Below are positions 18,518-26,895 of a DNA stretch of 64,000 nucleotides, piece after piece. Under the pieces are notes generated by a model that saw nothing but the letters and a program-made list of their open reading frames with translations, ran no database searches and was not told the origin of the DNA. Position 1 is the first letter of the stretch; every line of letters starts with the position of its first letter. This DNA is from Prodigiosinella confusarubida (GTDB lineage: Bacteria > Pseudomonadota > Gammaproteobacteria > Enterobacterales > Enterobacteriaceae): positions 4,216,001 to 4,280,000 of the forward strand of contig NZ_CP025085.1 of the NCBI RefSeq assembly GCF_002847015.1, read 5' to 3'. The position numbers and the translations under genes are program-made.

Positions 18518-19120
18518 TTAAGAGAAGAGATCCGATGAACCGACGACTTCCCAGCTCATGCCGTCAGACTCCATGCTCAGCATCTGTTGTATCTTTTCGT
18601 AGATTTCAGCAGCAGACATGCCTTTATATATTCCTTGGCTATAAAAATTAAACATATCCAGGTTTTTACTGCTGTTTTGCTGACTCATCCGTGCGGCATT
18701 TGCGGATGTCACCGGTTGACCGGTAAACACATCAAGCGCTTTCCAACTACCATCCGGGTAGCTCGTCATGGAAACTAACGTTCCACCATACAATGGAATA
18801 CCATTCATCATCTCCAGAGAACGTTTTGGAGACACGCCTTCTCTTTGTTTTTCCTGTTTGTCCCTAACTTCCTGCTCAGCGGTTTTTTCCTGAAAGCCAC
18901 TAATACTCCCAGTTGACTGGGCAGCATTTGACTTATTTTTTCCGTCAGGGGATAACGTGACCTTTGTACTCGCATCAGGGGTAGTAAATAAGTTCGCCAG
19001 CGCATCATTACTCGTGGAGTCCGAGGATGAATCCCCTTTACTCACCGAACTTATGGTTGTTATGAGCGGGTAAAAAGACTTTACATTCTGACTATGTGTT
19101 TCAAGACCCGATATAGCCAC
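18518..19120 (-). CDS. Hypothetical protein, Ser/Thr/Asn-rich, ~200 aa
   Basis: I do not recognise this protein. The start is set at the GTG at 19120, because AAAGGAG lies 7 nt upstream; a longer frame begins inside the repeat at 19168 without a good site. The N-terminal half (about residues 1-100) is low-complexity and rich in Ser, Thr, Asn and Lys. The C-terminal half has structured segments (SLEMMNGIPLYGGTLVSM, then an amphipathic KGMSAAEIYEKIQQML helix). There is no signal peptide or membrane segment. A disordered N-terminus with a compact C-terminus is common in secreted or surface-apparatus proteins, but that is speculation. Confidence 0.65.
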   Translation of the reverse strand: MAISGLETHSQNVKSFYPLITTISSVSKGDSSSDSTSNDALANLFTTPDASTKVTLSPDGKNKSNAAQSTGSISGFQEKTAEQEVRDKQEKQREGVSPKRSLEMMNGIPLYGGTLVSMTSYPDGSWKALDVFTGQPVTSANAARMSQQNSSKNLDMFNFYSQGIYKGMSAAEIYEKIQQMLSMESDGMSWEVVGSSDLFS

Positions 19121-19157
19121 GACGTAACTCCTTTCGTCTATTGAATTTAACGTCTGT

Positions 19158-19360
19158 ATACCCGTCATCTCTCAAGCTACCGATGCGTTGGTTGCGTTCA
19201 GTTACTCGGCCCATCCCTGGAATCCACCTTTTGGGATCGTTGTAAACAGTATGCAAATATGCTTCTGGCAGATTTGCCACTCCTCAAATCATTTGCCTGA
19301 GTAAGCACGCCGGAATGCTTTCGCTTACCGCCTTCCTGCAACTCGAAATCTATTGGGCAC
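19158..19360. repeat. Dispersed ~200-bp imperfect palindromic repeat, copy 2
   Basis: It is related along its length to 2925-3127: left end ATACCCGTC...CTCAAG, interior GATGCGTTGG, TGAGTAAGC and CGGAATGCTTTCG, right end CCTGCAACTCGAAATCTATT. The right end is degenerate (gggcac instead of gggtat). It lies directly upstream of the unrecognised 200-aa gene and may carry its promoter or leader. Confidence 0.72.
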
Positions 19361-19809
19361 ATATTCTGATGGTGGCAATTGTCAGTCGTGATTCACACAC
19401 AATTTGGTTAGGCAAAAGAATGAAATCGAGAAATCTAACCACCCCATCGATACATATAACCGTTTTTCATATAAAAAATAATTTATGAAAAAAAATGAAT
19501 AAAACGCCATGGTGTCACATTTACTAACGTTTAATTACTTATTTTGACGACAACATTTACATTGCTAACGTATAAAATATATCGGCCATTTTGATTTTTT
19601 GTTAAGACATAATTGGAATAACAACGTTCATTTATTGAGCTAATAAGAAATATTCACACTATTCCCCCTCACGACATCGACAAGATTCGCTGACCCATAG
19701 CATCCCGATTACCCAGTCACAGAAGACAATAGTTGCGGAATAACGTCATGAATTCGTCATATAGGGTTGTTATGTTTTATCCAGAACAATCTTATTGTTA
19801 AGACACCTG
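19361..19809. other. AT-rich promoter region upstream of the sia-like operon
   Basis: No gene is seen. The stretch is strongly AT-rich with several TATA-like boxes, for example near 19573-19580, but I could not assign a single convincing promoter. It must carry the promoter of the four-gene signalling operon that follows. Confidence 0.45.
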
Positions 19810-21039
19810 ATGCATACCTTATCTGTCCCGAAACCACGGTTGCCCTCAGTACATTTTCCCAGTGCACGCGACTTGTGTATTACTACACCCGATGTTTCTC
19901 CGGCTACGGAGAATGCCAGCGTATTACAGATCTTTGGTCAGCATAAAGATCTGGTCAGCTTGCCAGTAGTCGAAAATGGCCGACCATTCGGATTAATCAA
20001 CCGGAATATTTTCCTCTCTCAGATGGCCCGTCCTTTCTATCGCGAGTTGTATGATAGAAAAAGCTGTATTGCTTTCATGGATAAAAATCCGCTGGTAGTA
20101 GAGGCTTCTACCTCCTTAAGTGACGTGACAGATAAGGCGGTGATTACCGGCGATAGATTTCTGACTGATGGATTTATCATTGTTGAACAAGGGCAATATC
20201 TCGGCATTGGACTGGGTATTGACTTAATTAAAAACGTTGCGGATATGCATGCACAAAAACACCAGCAAATCATGCAAAGTATTGAGTATGCCAGCGTCAT
20301 CCAGGGAGCAATGCTGGCATCCTCACATCAGGCAATGTCCAAAACGTTGGCAGAATGGTGCCTGATATGGGAACCGCGTGATTGTGTCGGGGGAGACTGT
20401 TACTACTTCAAACCCTATGCTCATGGCTGGCTGGCCGTGGTGGCGGATTGTACAGGTCATGGTGTCCCTGGTGCGTTCATGACACTGATTTTTGCCTCGG
20501 CACTGGAGATGGCGCTAACCCTACATGGACCGGAACAACCAGCACAGCTGTTGCAGACTATCAATCGCCACATCAAAGATACATTGGGGCAGATTAGTCA
20601 TATCGGACAGAAACCTTCCTCTAATGATGGCTGCGACGCCATTCTTATATTTATGGAAACCGCCTCATCTACCCTTAACTGGGCCAGTGCGCGTATACCC
20701 GCCTTCATACTTAAAGCCCAGAATCGTGAAATCACGATGCTTGAGAACGATCGCATGGGCGTTGGCTATACTGACACACCTTATGACTACACTTGGCCAG
20801 CGTTCCGACAAACACTGGCACCACAGGATATAGTTTTCACGACCACCGATGGACTGACCGATCAGATCGGTGGTGAACGACAGATCATGTTTGGTAAGCG
20901 TCGCCTGCAAGACTTATTGCTGCGTTTTCAAACACTCCCGATGCATAAACTAGCCAACCAGTTGATGCAGCAACATAACGCCTGGCAAGGCGAACAATAT
21001 CGACGAGACGATCTGACATTTTGGGGTTTCAGGCAATAA
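19810..21039 (+). CDS. PP2C/SpoIIE-type phosphatase with N-terminal CBS-like domains (SiaA-like)
   Basis: About 409 residues. The N-terminal ~150 residues look like a CBS pair (VENGRPFGLINRNIFLS and GQYLGIGLGIDLIK). A linker helix leads to a SpoIIE/PP2C phosphatase domain with metal-binding GGDCYYF, ADCTGHGVPGAFM, TTDGLTDQ and the terminal RRDDLTF. It is the first gene of a four-gene set matching Pseudomonas siaABCD, where SiaA dephosphorylates SiaC. Unlike SiaA there is no membrane segment or HAMP domain, so input is probably a cytosolic ligand. A TTG at 19795 is an alternative start; neither start has a strong ribosome-binding site. Confidence 0.85.
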   Translation: MHTLSVPKPRLPSVHFPSARDLCITTPDVSPATENASVLQIFGQHKDLVSLPVVENGRPFGLINRNIFLSQMARPFYRELYDRKSCIAFMDKNPLVVEASTSLSDVTDKAVITGDRFLTDGFIIVEQGQYLGIGLGIDLIKNVADMHAQKHQQIMQSIEYASVIQGAMLASSHQAMSKTLAEWCLIWEPRDCVGGDCYYFKPYAHGWLAVVADCTGHGVPGAFMTLIFASALEMALTLHGPEQPAQLLQTINRHIKDTLGQISHIGQKPSSNDGCDAILIFMETASSTLNWASARIPAFILKAQNREITMLENDRMGVGYTDTPYDYTWPAFRQTLAPQDIVFTTTDGLTDQIGGERQIMFGKRRLQDLLLRFQTLPMHKLANQLMQQHNAWQGEQYRRDDLTFWGFRQ

Positions 21040-21076
21040 ACGAGATTATCAATTGGCAATTGGGTGGTTCAGCGAT

Positions 21077-21628
21077 ATGTCAGACACGAATTACGACGGC
21101 TTTTTTGACCTTACACAACAGCAGGATCTTACGCTGTATTACGTGGGGTACTTTTCACAAAATATCATCTGTTCCCTGGCGGAGGCGGTGAAATTACAAC
21201 TGGAAAAAAAACAGGTGCCTGCCAATGTTCGCCGCAAATTGTTTTCCAGTTTTGTAGAAATAGTTCAGAACATCATCCGTTATTCAGCCGCTAATCTGAC
21301 ATCAATTGATCACCCAAATGAAATGCGGCATGGATTGGTATGCATCGGCCATGAAGCAGGGAAATACTTTCTGCTCTGTGCCAATCGGGTCCATCCCTAT
21401 GACATGGAAAAACTGCGAGTGCGTCTGGAACCGCTGTGTCACATGACGCTCGAAGAAATCAAACTCGCCTACAAAGCCTCGTTACGTGATGATACTCCGC
21501 CCCAGAGCAAAGGCGCTGATATGGGGTTACTGACTATTGCACGCGATGCCAGTGAACCCCTGCAATTCACTTTTCGGAGTGATGAATCAACGGGGTTTCC
21601 CACGTTTTATCTAAAGGCAATTATTTAA
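21077..21628 (+). CDS. SiaB-family protein kinase (anti-sigma-factor-like ATPase fold)
   Basis: About 183 residues. The segment RKLFSSFVEIVQNIIRYSA corresponds to the N-box (E..QN) of GHKL-type kinases related to anti-sigma factors, and KGADMGLLTIARDAS supplies a glycine-containing ATP-lid region. In siaABCD, SiaB phosphorylates SiaC and so opposes SiaA. The start is the ATG at 21077; a TTG at 21053 would add eight residues. It sits between the SiaA-like and SiaC-like genes in tight succession. Confidence 0.85.
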   Translation: MSDTNYDGFFDLTQQQDLTLYYVGYFSQNIICSLAEAVKLQLEKKQVPANVRRKLFSSFVEIVQNIIRYSAANLTSIDHPNEMRHGLVCIGHEAGKYFLLCANRVHPYDMEKLRVRLEPLCHMTLEEIKLAYKASLRDDTPPQSKGADMGLLTIARDASEPLQFTFRSDESTGFPTFYLKAII

Positions 21629-21629
21629 C

Positions 21630-22049
21630 ATGACAGAGACTATAACAACAGAGAATCTCCATATTGCTGGCACGCCAAGCTCGCCAACCGTAGATTTTTA
21701 TTTTGATACACACCAGCTCTCTCTTTCCGGTGAGTCCTATCCTGAAAATGCGGCGGCGTTTTACAACCCGCTCATTACGCGGATTCAGCATTATCTCACC
21801 ACCATACAGGCTACAGACATCCTTCTTGACAAGAAGATCAATGTGCATGTGTCGTTGATTTACTTCAACAGCTCCAGCACCAAGATGCTGTTCAGCCTAT
21901 TTAACCTTCTCAATCAGGCTGCTGAAAACGGGCTTCCCATTGTCCTACATTGGTATCACGACCAAGACGATGACATTACAGAAGAATTCGGACAAGAACT
22001 GCATCTGGATTTCCCGGCACTTGAATTTCATAGCCATATTTTGGAGTAA
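21630..22049 (+). CDS. SiaC-family regulatory phosphoprotein (DUF1987)
   Basis: 139 residues with the DUF1987 pattern: DFYFDTHQLSLSGESYPENA near the N-terminus, then VSLIYFNSSSTKMLFSLFNL, where the Ser/Thr cluster at about residues 81-84 is the expected phospho-acceptor site. In Pseudomonas the unphosphorylated protein binds and activates the diguanylate cyclase SiaD. It begins 1 bp after the SiaB-like stop codon and ends 4 bp before the GGDEF gene, so translational coupling is likely. Confidence 0.87.
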   Translation: MTETITTENLHIAGTPSSPTVDFYFDTHQLSLSGESYPENAAAFYNPLITRIQHYLTTIQATDILLDKKINVHVSLIYFNSSSTKMLFSLFNLLNQAAENGLPIVLHWYHDQDDDITEEFGQELHLDFPALEFHSHILE

Positions 22050-22053
22050 CGCC

Positions 22054-22773
22054 ATGAGCACCAATGAACTGTTTACACCAGAGTATGATATTTTGCTGTC
22101 AGCACGTCACGTCGCCGCACAACTGGATATGCCAGCTGAAATATATCGGGACAATCTGATGCTGTTATCAGAACATTACCAGCGTCTGGTTCGGGAGACC
22201 TACCGACTGATTACCCGCAGTGATCGTGCCGAAAAGGAACTTACACGCCTTAATACCCAACTTCACACATTAGCCGTCGAGTTGGAATACAAGGCGACCC
22301 ATGATCCGTTAACCGATATTTTTAATCGCCGCGCAATTATCGATCTTGTCGACGAAACGCTGGCACAGAAACCAGCCGCGCTGATTGTGCTGGATATTGA
22401 TCATTTCAAACAGGTCAATGATACATTCGGTCATCCCACCGGCGACACTGTGATTTGCAATTTGGTTTCACGCATTCGAGAAGTATTGCAGGGACAAGGC
22501 TATATTGGCCGCGTGGGCGGCGAAGAGTTCACTATTCTGTTGAGTGAATATACGCTGATGCAGGCAGTCTCTATTGCGGAACAGATCCATCACAGTCTCA
22601 ACCAAACCCCATTGCTGCCCCAGCGAAAAGTAACCGCCAGTTTCGGCATCAGTTGGACACCGGCTCAAGCTCGCTTTGACACACTCTACAGCATCGCTGA
22701 TAACGCGTTGTATCGGGCTAAAAATAAGGGTAGGAACCGTGTCGAATATAGCGTCGATGCCATCATAGAATAG
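22054..22773 (+). CDS. Diguanylate cyclase, GGDEF domain (SiaD-like)
   Basis: 239 residues: an N-terminal helical and coiled-coil region (about 1-80) and a GGDEF domain with an intact GGEEF active site at 155-159. The metal/nucleotide residues are DIDHFKQVNDTFGH. No RxxD inhibitory site is seen just before GGEEF. It should make cyclic di-GMP from two GTP when activated, presumably by the SiaC-like protein binding its N-terminal helices. The start at 22054 has GGAG 7 nt upstream; longer upstream frames overlap the SiaC-like gene. Confidence 0.92.
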   Translation: MSTNELFTPEYDILLSARHVAAQLDMPAEIYRDNLMLLSEHYQRLVRETYRLITRSDRAEKELTRLNTQLHTLAVELEYKATHDPLTDIFNRRAIIDLVDETLAQKPAALIVLDIDHFKQVNDTFGHPTGDTVICNLVSRIREVLQGQGYIGRVGGEEFTILLSEYTLMQAVSIAEQIHHSLNQTPLLPQRKVTASFGISWTPAQARFDTLYSIADNALYRAKNKGRNRVEYSVDAIIE

Positions 22774-22859
22774 TGGTGGTTAAACAAGCCGCCACCGTTG
22801 CCGAACGAATATTCCCGCCAAAGCGTCGCGCTCATCGGCTGCGTTTTCATGGTCTGTAC

Positions 22860-23753
22860 TCATGGTTCGCTGATGGAAATTCTCCTGACCGGCCGGGGCC
22901 ACGATGCCCACAGCGATGATGCGACAATCATCCCTCCCCCCAACCATGCAAATACGCTCAGCCGCTCTTGCAACCACAGAGTGGCAAATATGGCACCAAA
23001 AAAAGGCTCCGACCCCATCAATAATGAAGCCCGTGTTGGGGTGATTCTGCGAACGGCATAGTTGGCAAACATCGTGCAAAACAGCACCAGATATAACGTC
23101 GCTGACCAAAACGCCCAGGTCGTTGGTAATGGCGGGATCCCCTGCTGAGTACAAAGCAACAGGATCAACGAGCCGCCCGCAACAACACCGGTTTGCACTG
23201 CGGTAAGCGCCAACGCGGGAACATCATGATGCTCCATCAGTTTTTTGGTCAGACAGACCATCAGTGCGCGCAGCAATGCCGCGCCCAGTACCAATACATC
23301 GCCGACATTCATCTCAATATCGTCGTTTGTGCGGGTTAACAGTAGCGCACCACACAGTGACAATGTGGCTGCAACGAACACGGCGGTTTCTGGCCGCTGG
23401 CGAAAAATGGACCACTCAACAAATGGCGTCAGGACCACACACATGCTGATCAGGAAAGCTGCATTACTGGCGCTGGTATACATGACACCGAAGGTTTCAC
23501 ACAGGAAGATCGCCAGCAAGAGCAAACCAAGGACAGCACCCGGCAATAACGCCTGACGATAATGATTGCGCAGCACAGGCAGCAGTAAAACAAATGTCAT
23601 GATAAACCGGATAAACAGGAACCCGGCTACCGGATAAAATAGTATGGCGCCTTTCGCCACACCATAACTGGTTCCCCAGATCATCGCGACAGCCAGTAGC
23701 ATTAACTCCGCATAACCACGGGTGCTTTTGTGTAGTTTATTCAGCATGGGCAT
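22860..23753 (-). CDS. EamA/DMT-superfamily transporter, probable amino acid/metabolite exporter
   Basis: 297 residues with about ten hydrophobic segments arranged as two EamA repeats, of the RhtA-like drug/metabolite exporter type. No signal peptide. Its start overlaps the 3' end of the 2-oxoglutarate dioxygenase gene by 13 bp, so it is almost certainly translated from the same message. In this context it is the probable exporter of the product of the two upstream enzymes. The internal ATG giving MLNKLHK is an alternative start. Confidence 0.9.
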   Translation of the reverse strand: MPMLNKLHKSTRGYAELMLLAVAMIWGTSYGVAKGAILFYPVAGFLFIRFIMTFVLLLPVLRNHYRQALLPGAVLGLLLLAIFLCETFGVMYTSASNAAFLISMCVVLTPFVEWSIFRQRPETAVFVAATLSLCGALLLTRTNDDIEMNVGDVLVLGAALLRALMVCLTKKLMEHHDVPALALTAVQTGVVAGGSLILLLCTQQGIPPLPTTWAFWSATLYLVLFCTMFANYAVRRITPTRASLLMGSEPFFGAIFATLWLQERLSVFAWLGGGMIVASSLWASWPRPVRRISISEP

Positions 23754-24493
23754 TCTCGCTCAAAGGCAATAACCAGGACATCACGATATCCCTGTGAACC
23801 TTGACTACAGGAGATAGGAGAAACCTCGTGCATTATTCGGCGGTCATCAGCAACAATAATATCCATCGGCTGGTTAAGCGTTTTGCTATGCAGAGGTGTA
23901 CGTTGGCTATCCGTAATGGTTGTCACACCTCCCGAGACATTGACGCGTCGAATTAACGCCATGGCAATATAGTCAACACCATCACGATGTAATCCTTCCG
24001 GGGTCGGTTTTCCAGTCTCTATTTTATTAGTCAGAATACGATAAGGATACAAACGGATAGTCCATGTTCGTGTTTCCTTCTCAGCACAGTTAAATATTTG
24101 CGCCAGCCCCCGGATCAGGGAAATAAATAAAGGGTGATTAATAAAGTTAGTCTCCAACGGAGGATAATAACGTTCGACACCACCATTCAGATAATTGAAT
24201 TCAGTTGATTGAGAATAAGGCTCATGTGGTAGCAATATCAATTTACCGTGCGGATCCTCCAGTCGGAAATGGCTATAACGGCGATAACGGTACGTACCAT
24301 TGTCAGCCATAAATTCATCGCGAACCAGAGAATCCCAATAACATCCGAATGAGGAAACATAATCATAATCCAATTCGAGATCATCAATAACATCCTGCCC
24401 AGCAATAAATGCCCATCCTTGTTTCTTTATTTCATTTGCCGTTGTGTTTATCAAATTTAATGGCAATGCATAAAACTCATCAATTAATTTCAT
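23741..24493 (-). CDS. 2-oxoglutarate/Fe(II)-dependent dioxygenase family protein
   Basis: 250 residues with the full facial triad: H169 and D171 in LHRDGVDYIAM, H222 in RRIMHEVSPI, and R237 (GYRDVLVIAF) for 2-oxoglutarate. The overall pattern resembles the 2OG-Fe dioxygenase family that includes Bacillus thuringiensis L-isoleucine 4-hydroxylase, so hydroxylation of a free amino acid or derivative is a reasonable inference. A strong GAGGTGATC ribosome-binding site precedes the start. It lies 8 bp after the ArgG-like gene and overlaps the exporter gene. Confidence 0.85.
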   Translation of the reverse strand: MKLIDEFYALPLNLINTTANEIKKQGWAFIAGQDVIDDLELDYDYVSSFGCYWDSLVRDEFMADNGTYRYRRYSHFRLEDPHGKLILLPHEPYSQSTEFNYLNGGVERYYPPLETNFINHPLFISLIRGLAQIFNCAEKETRTWTIRLYPYRILTNKIETGKPTPEGLHRDGVDYIAMALIRRVNVSGGVTTITDSQRTPLHSKTLNQPMDIIVADDRRIMHEVSPISCSQGSQGYRDVLVIAFERECPC

Positions 24494-24501
24494 AGATCAC
24501 C

Positions 24502-25731
24502 TCATGCGGACAATGCGTAATGGTTGGTGAGCGAAGAAGATAATTCAGCCAGGCTGCGACAACCTCGCGCAATGGCAATGTTTTTCTCCCAGCCATCGCG
24601 ATCCGTAAGATAGAGTGGGTTCAATGCATGCACAGACGTGAGGTCTGCCACCCCAGGACGCAGCGAAAACGTAACACTGCCGGTGACCGCTTCCGCGCTT
24701 TTTTGGATGAACGCTGCCGTTGCTGCGCTTAACTGACCAAACCAGCGCCCTTCAATCGCTTCACATACCCAGATTTGCTCTATCGCCAATTTATTTCTGA
24801 GTAAATTCGCATCCAAAACCGCAGTTTCTAAATGCCGATAGGCCGCCATGAGCAGTGTCGCTGCTGGCGCTTCCCTGACTTCAAGCACTTTCTCTCCGCC
24901 TTCCAGATGCTCAAGGCCGCTGTAGCGCCCGATACCATATTTCCCTGCGACGTTGTTAAGCGTGTCGATCAACTCGATCATCGACTGTGGCGTGTTATTG
25001 ATGGAAACGGGCTTGCCGGACTCAAATCCCAGAGTTAACGACGTTGAAGAACTCAATGGTTGCGAAGGCTTAGCAGTCCATTTAAACAATCTCTCGGGAA
25101 CGCTGAAATCTTCCGGATTATCCAGTTCACCAGACTCATATTCTCTGACCCAGAGATTGGCGTCACCACTAATACCTCTTGCCTGGAACCGATCTAACCC
25201 TATCTGACACAACGATTTAATTTTCTCTTCCCGGCTAAAGGCCGAATACTCATATGGACTGCCAATATAACCAGGGAAATTAAGTTGCCGCAGAGCCCCA
25301 TTCAAGCGCCGCAAGCTATTCTGTGATTGATTTGCCGTATGCAGGATGGCATCACAACCCAGTCCTTTTGCCAATTCCACCGCATATTGCGCGATGATCG
25401 GTCGTGATAATGAGGAACTGATAGGATATATCCCCATATATTTTGCATTAGCTTGAATTGCCGGAATAATCGCTTGCTCAATAAATCGTTCACGAGCGTC
25501 AATGACTTTTAATCTGACACCAAAGCATTCCGCAATATATTGTAAATCCTCGCTGACAACACCATCGCCAAGATCAATAGTTAATGCCGTGACTTTACAG
25601 CGATACTGCGATAGCTTGTAAAGAAGATAGCTACTATCTACCCCGCCGCTAAATAAGGTGAGAATATGTTGTGTGTGCTTAGCAATAAAAGACAGATCTT
25701 CCAAACTCCTCACTTCCAGAGAACGCGTCAT
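24502..25731 (-). CDS. Argininosuccinate-synthase-like ATP-dependent ligase
   Basis: 409 residues aligning along the whole ArgG fold: the PP-loop LFSGGVDSSYLL (residues 26-37), SSSLSRPIIAQYAVELAKGL, SGDANLWVREYESGELDNP and REAPAATLL. ArgG adenylates citrulline and joins it to aspartate. Here the usual GKGNDQ.RFE aspartate/citrulline signature is replaced by NQSQNSLRRL, so a different substrate is likely. It heads an operon with a dioxygenase and an exporter and is divergent from a LysR gene. No argininosuccinate lyase gene is nearby. AAGGAA precedes the ATG. Confidence 0.85.
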   Translation of the reverse strand: MTRSLEVRSLEDLSFIAKHTQHILTLFSGGVDSSYLLYKLSQYRCKVTALTIDLGDGVVSEDLQYIAECFGVRLKVIDARERFIEQAIIPAIQANAKYMGIYPISSSLSRPIIAQYAVELAKGLGCDAILHTANQSQNSLRRLNGALRQLNFPGYIGSPYEYSAFSREEKIKSLCQIGLDRFQARGISGDANLWVREYESGELDNPEDFSVPERLFKWTAKPSQPLSSSTSLTLGFESGKPVSINNTPQSMIELIDTLNNVAGKYGIGRYSGLEHLEGGEKVLEVREAPAATLLMAAYRHLETAVLDANLLRNKLAIEQIWVCEAIEGRWFGQLSAATAAFIQKSAEAVTGSVTFSLRPGVADLTSVHALNPLYLTDRDGWEKNIAIARGCRSLAELSSSLTNHYALSA

Positions 25732-25841
25732 TTTCGTTTCCTTTTAGCTGTGTATTGTAATGATAATGACTTGCTGCCTGGTCAGTATCGCTGATCCGTC
25801 CACGTGGAATAATAGTGATAAACAAATAACTCTTTTGCATT

Positions 25842-26780
25842 ATGAGAACAAATCAATACATGGGTTTAATGCCGTACATGGCTGTTTTCGTCCAGGTCGT
25901 TGAGTCTGGCAGCTTTTCAGCCGCCGCCGAACAACTTGGCACCACGGCATCATCAGTTAGCAGGCAGATAGCCAGCCTGGAACAGGCGTTGTCAATAAAA
26001 TTACTGGAGCGCACGACGCGCCGGCTCAAACTCACCGCCGCTGGCACGGAAGCTTATGCGTACTGTAATGAGATGATTGAGTCAGCAAAAAATGTAATGG
26101 AAATAGCAGATCGCTTCTGTAACAGCCCTCAGGGGCTGGTGAAAATCAGCGCCCCCAGAGCATTTGGCCGTGATTTAATCACACCGCACATTGCCGAGTT
26201 TCTACGGCTGTATCCCCATGTGGATGTGCAATTAATGCTGACCGACAGGCTGGTTGACTTGATTGGCGATGACATTGATTTAATTATCAGAATTACAGAT
26301 GATCCTCCCGCCGGACTGGCCGCAAGACCACTTATTCGCGTTAATCATATTATTTGTGCCACAAAAACTTATTTAGATGAAAAAGGTACGCCTCAGCATC
26401 CTCTTGATCTGACGCAACACAGTTGTATTTATTTAGGTGAAACACCTGGCGATAATTGCTGGAAATTTAAAAATACCGTCACTGGAGAACAAAGCAGAGT
26501 AACGGTAAGAGGCCGTTATGCCACCAACCATAGCAAAGCGCGGCTTGATGGCATTCTCAACCATTTAGGCATTGGCTGCCTGCCTTTTTTCACGGTACAA
26601 GAAGCAATTGAAAAACAGCAAGTTATTCAGGTACTGCCACAGTGGGACTATATGACAACCTATTACGGAATGTCGTGGATCCTTTATCATCCCAATCGCT
26701 ATTTACCCTCTAAATACCGGGTTCTCATCGATTTTCTGACGGAAAAGATTTTAGTCCGCAAACAGACCGGCAACCCTTAG
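25842..26780 (+). CDS. LysR-family regulator, probable regulator of the ArgG-like operon
   Basis: 312 residues with an N-terminal winged helix (FVQVVESGSFSAAAEQLGTT...SSVSRQIASLEQAL) of the YhjC/AaeR-like LysR group and a substrate-binding effector domain. It is transcribed divergently from the ArgG-like gene across 110 bp, so it probably controls that operon in response to a pathway intermediate. The ATG at 25869 is a possible alternative start. Confidence 0.9.
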   Translation: MRTNQYMGLMPYMAVFVQVVESGSFSAAAEQLGTTASSVSRQIASLEQALSIKLLERTTRRLKLTAAGTEAYAYCNEMIESAKNVMEIADRFCNSPQGLVKISAPRAFGRDLITPHIAEFLRLYPHVDVQLMLTDRLVDLIGDDIDLIIRITDDPPAGLAARPLIRVNHIICATKTYLDEKGTPQHPLDLTQHSCIYLGETPGDNCWKFKNTVTGEQSRVTVRGRYATNHSKARLDGILNHLGIGCLPFFTVQEAIEKQQVIQVLPQWDYMTTYYGMSWILYHPNRYLPSKYRVLIDFLTEKILVRKQTGNP

Positions 26781-26790
26781 CCACAGTGAA

Positions 26791-26827
26791 AACGGGACCC
26801 ACAACCTTTCGCAGTGTGGGTGCCGTT
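26791..26827. terminator. Hairpin between convergent LysR gene and yjdM
   Basis: Two stacked stems, aacgg/ccgtt and acccaca/tgtgggt, are separated by one mismatch around an 11-nt loop. The position between convergent stop codons suggests a terminator, though a clear T-run is missing. Confidence 0.5.
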
Positions 26828-26895
26828 CCATCGAATGGGTTCGTTGTGAGAGTTTACTGTCAGAAAGCCCGGCGGTAGTAGCTGAGCTTCATTAA

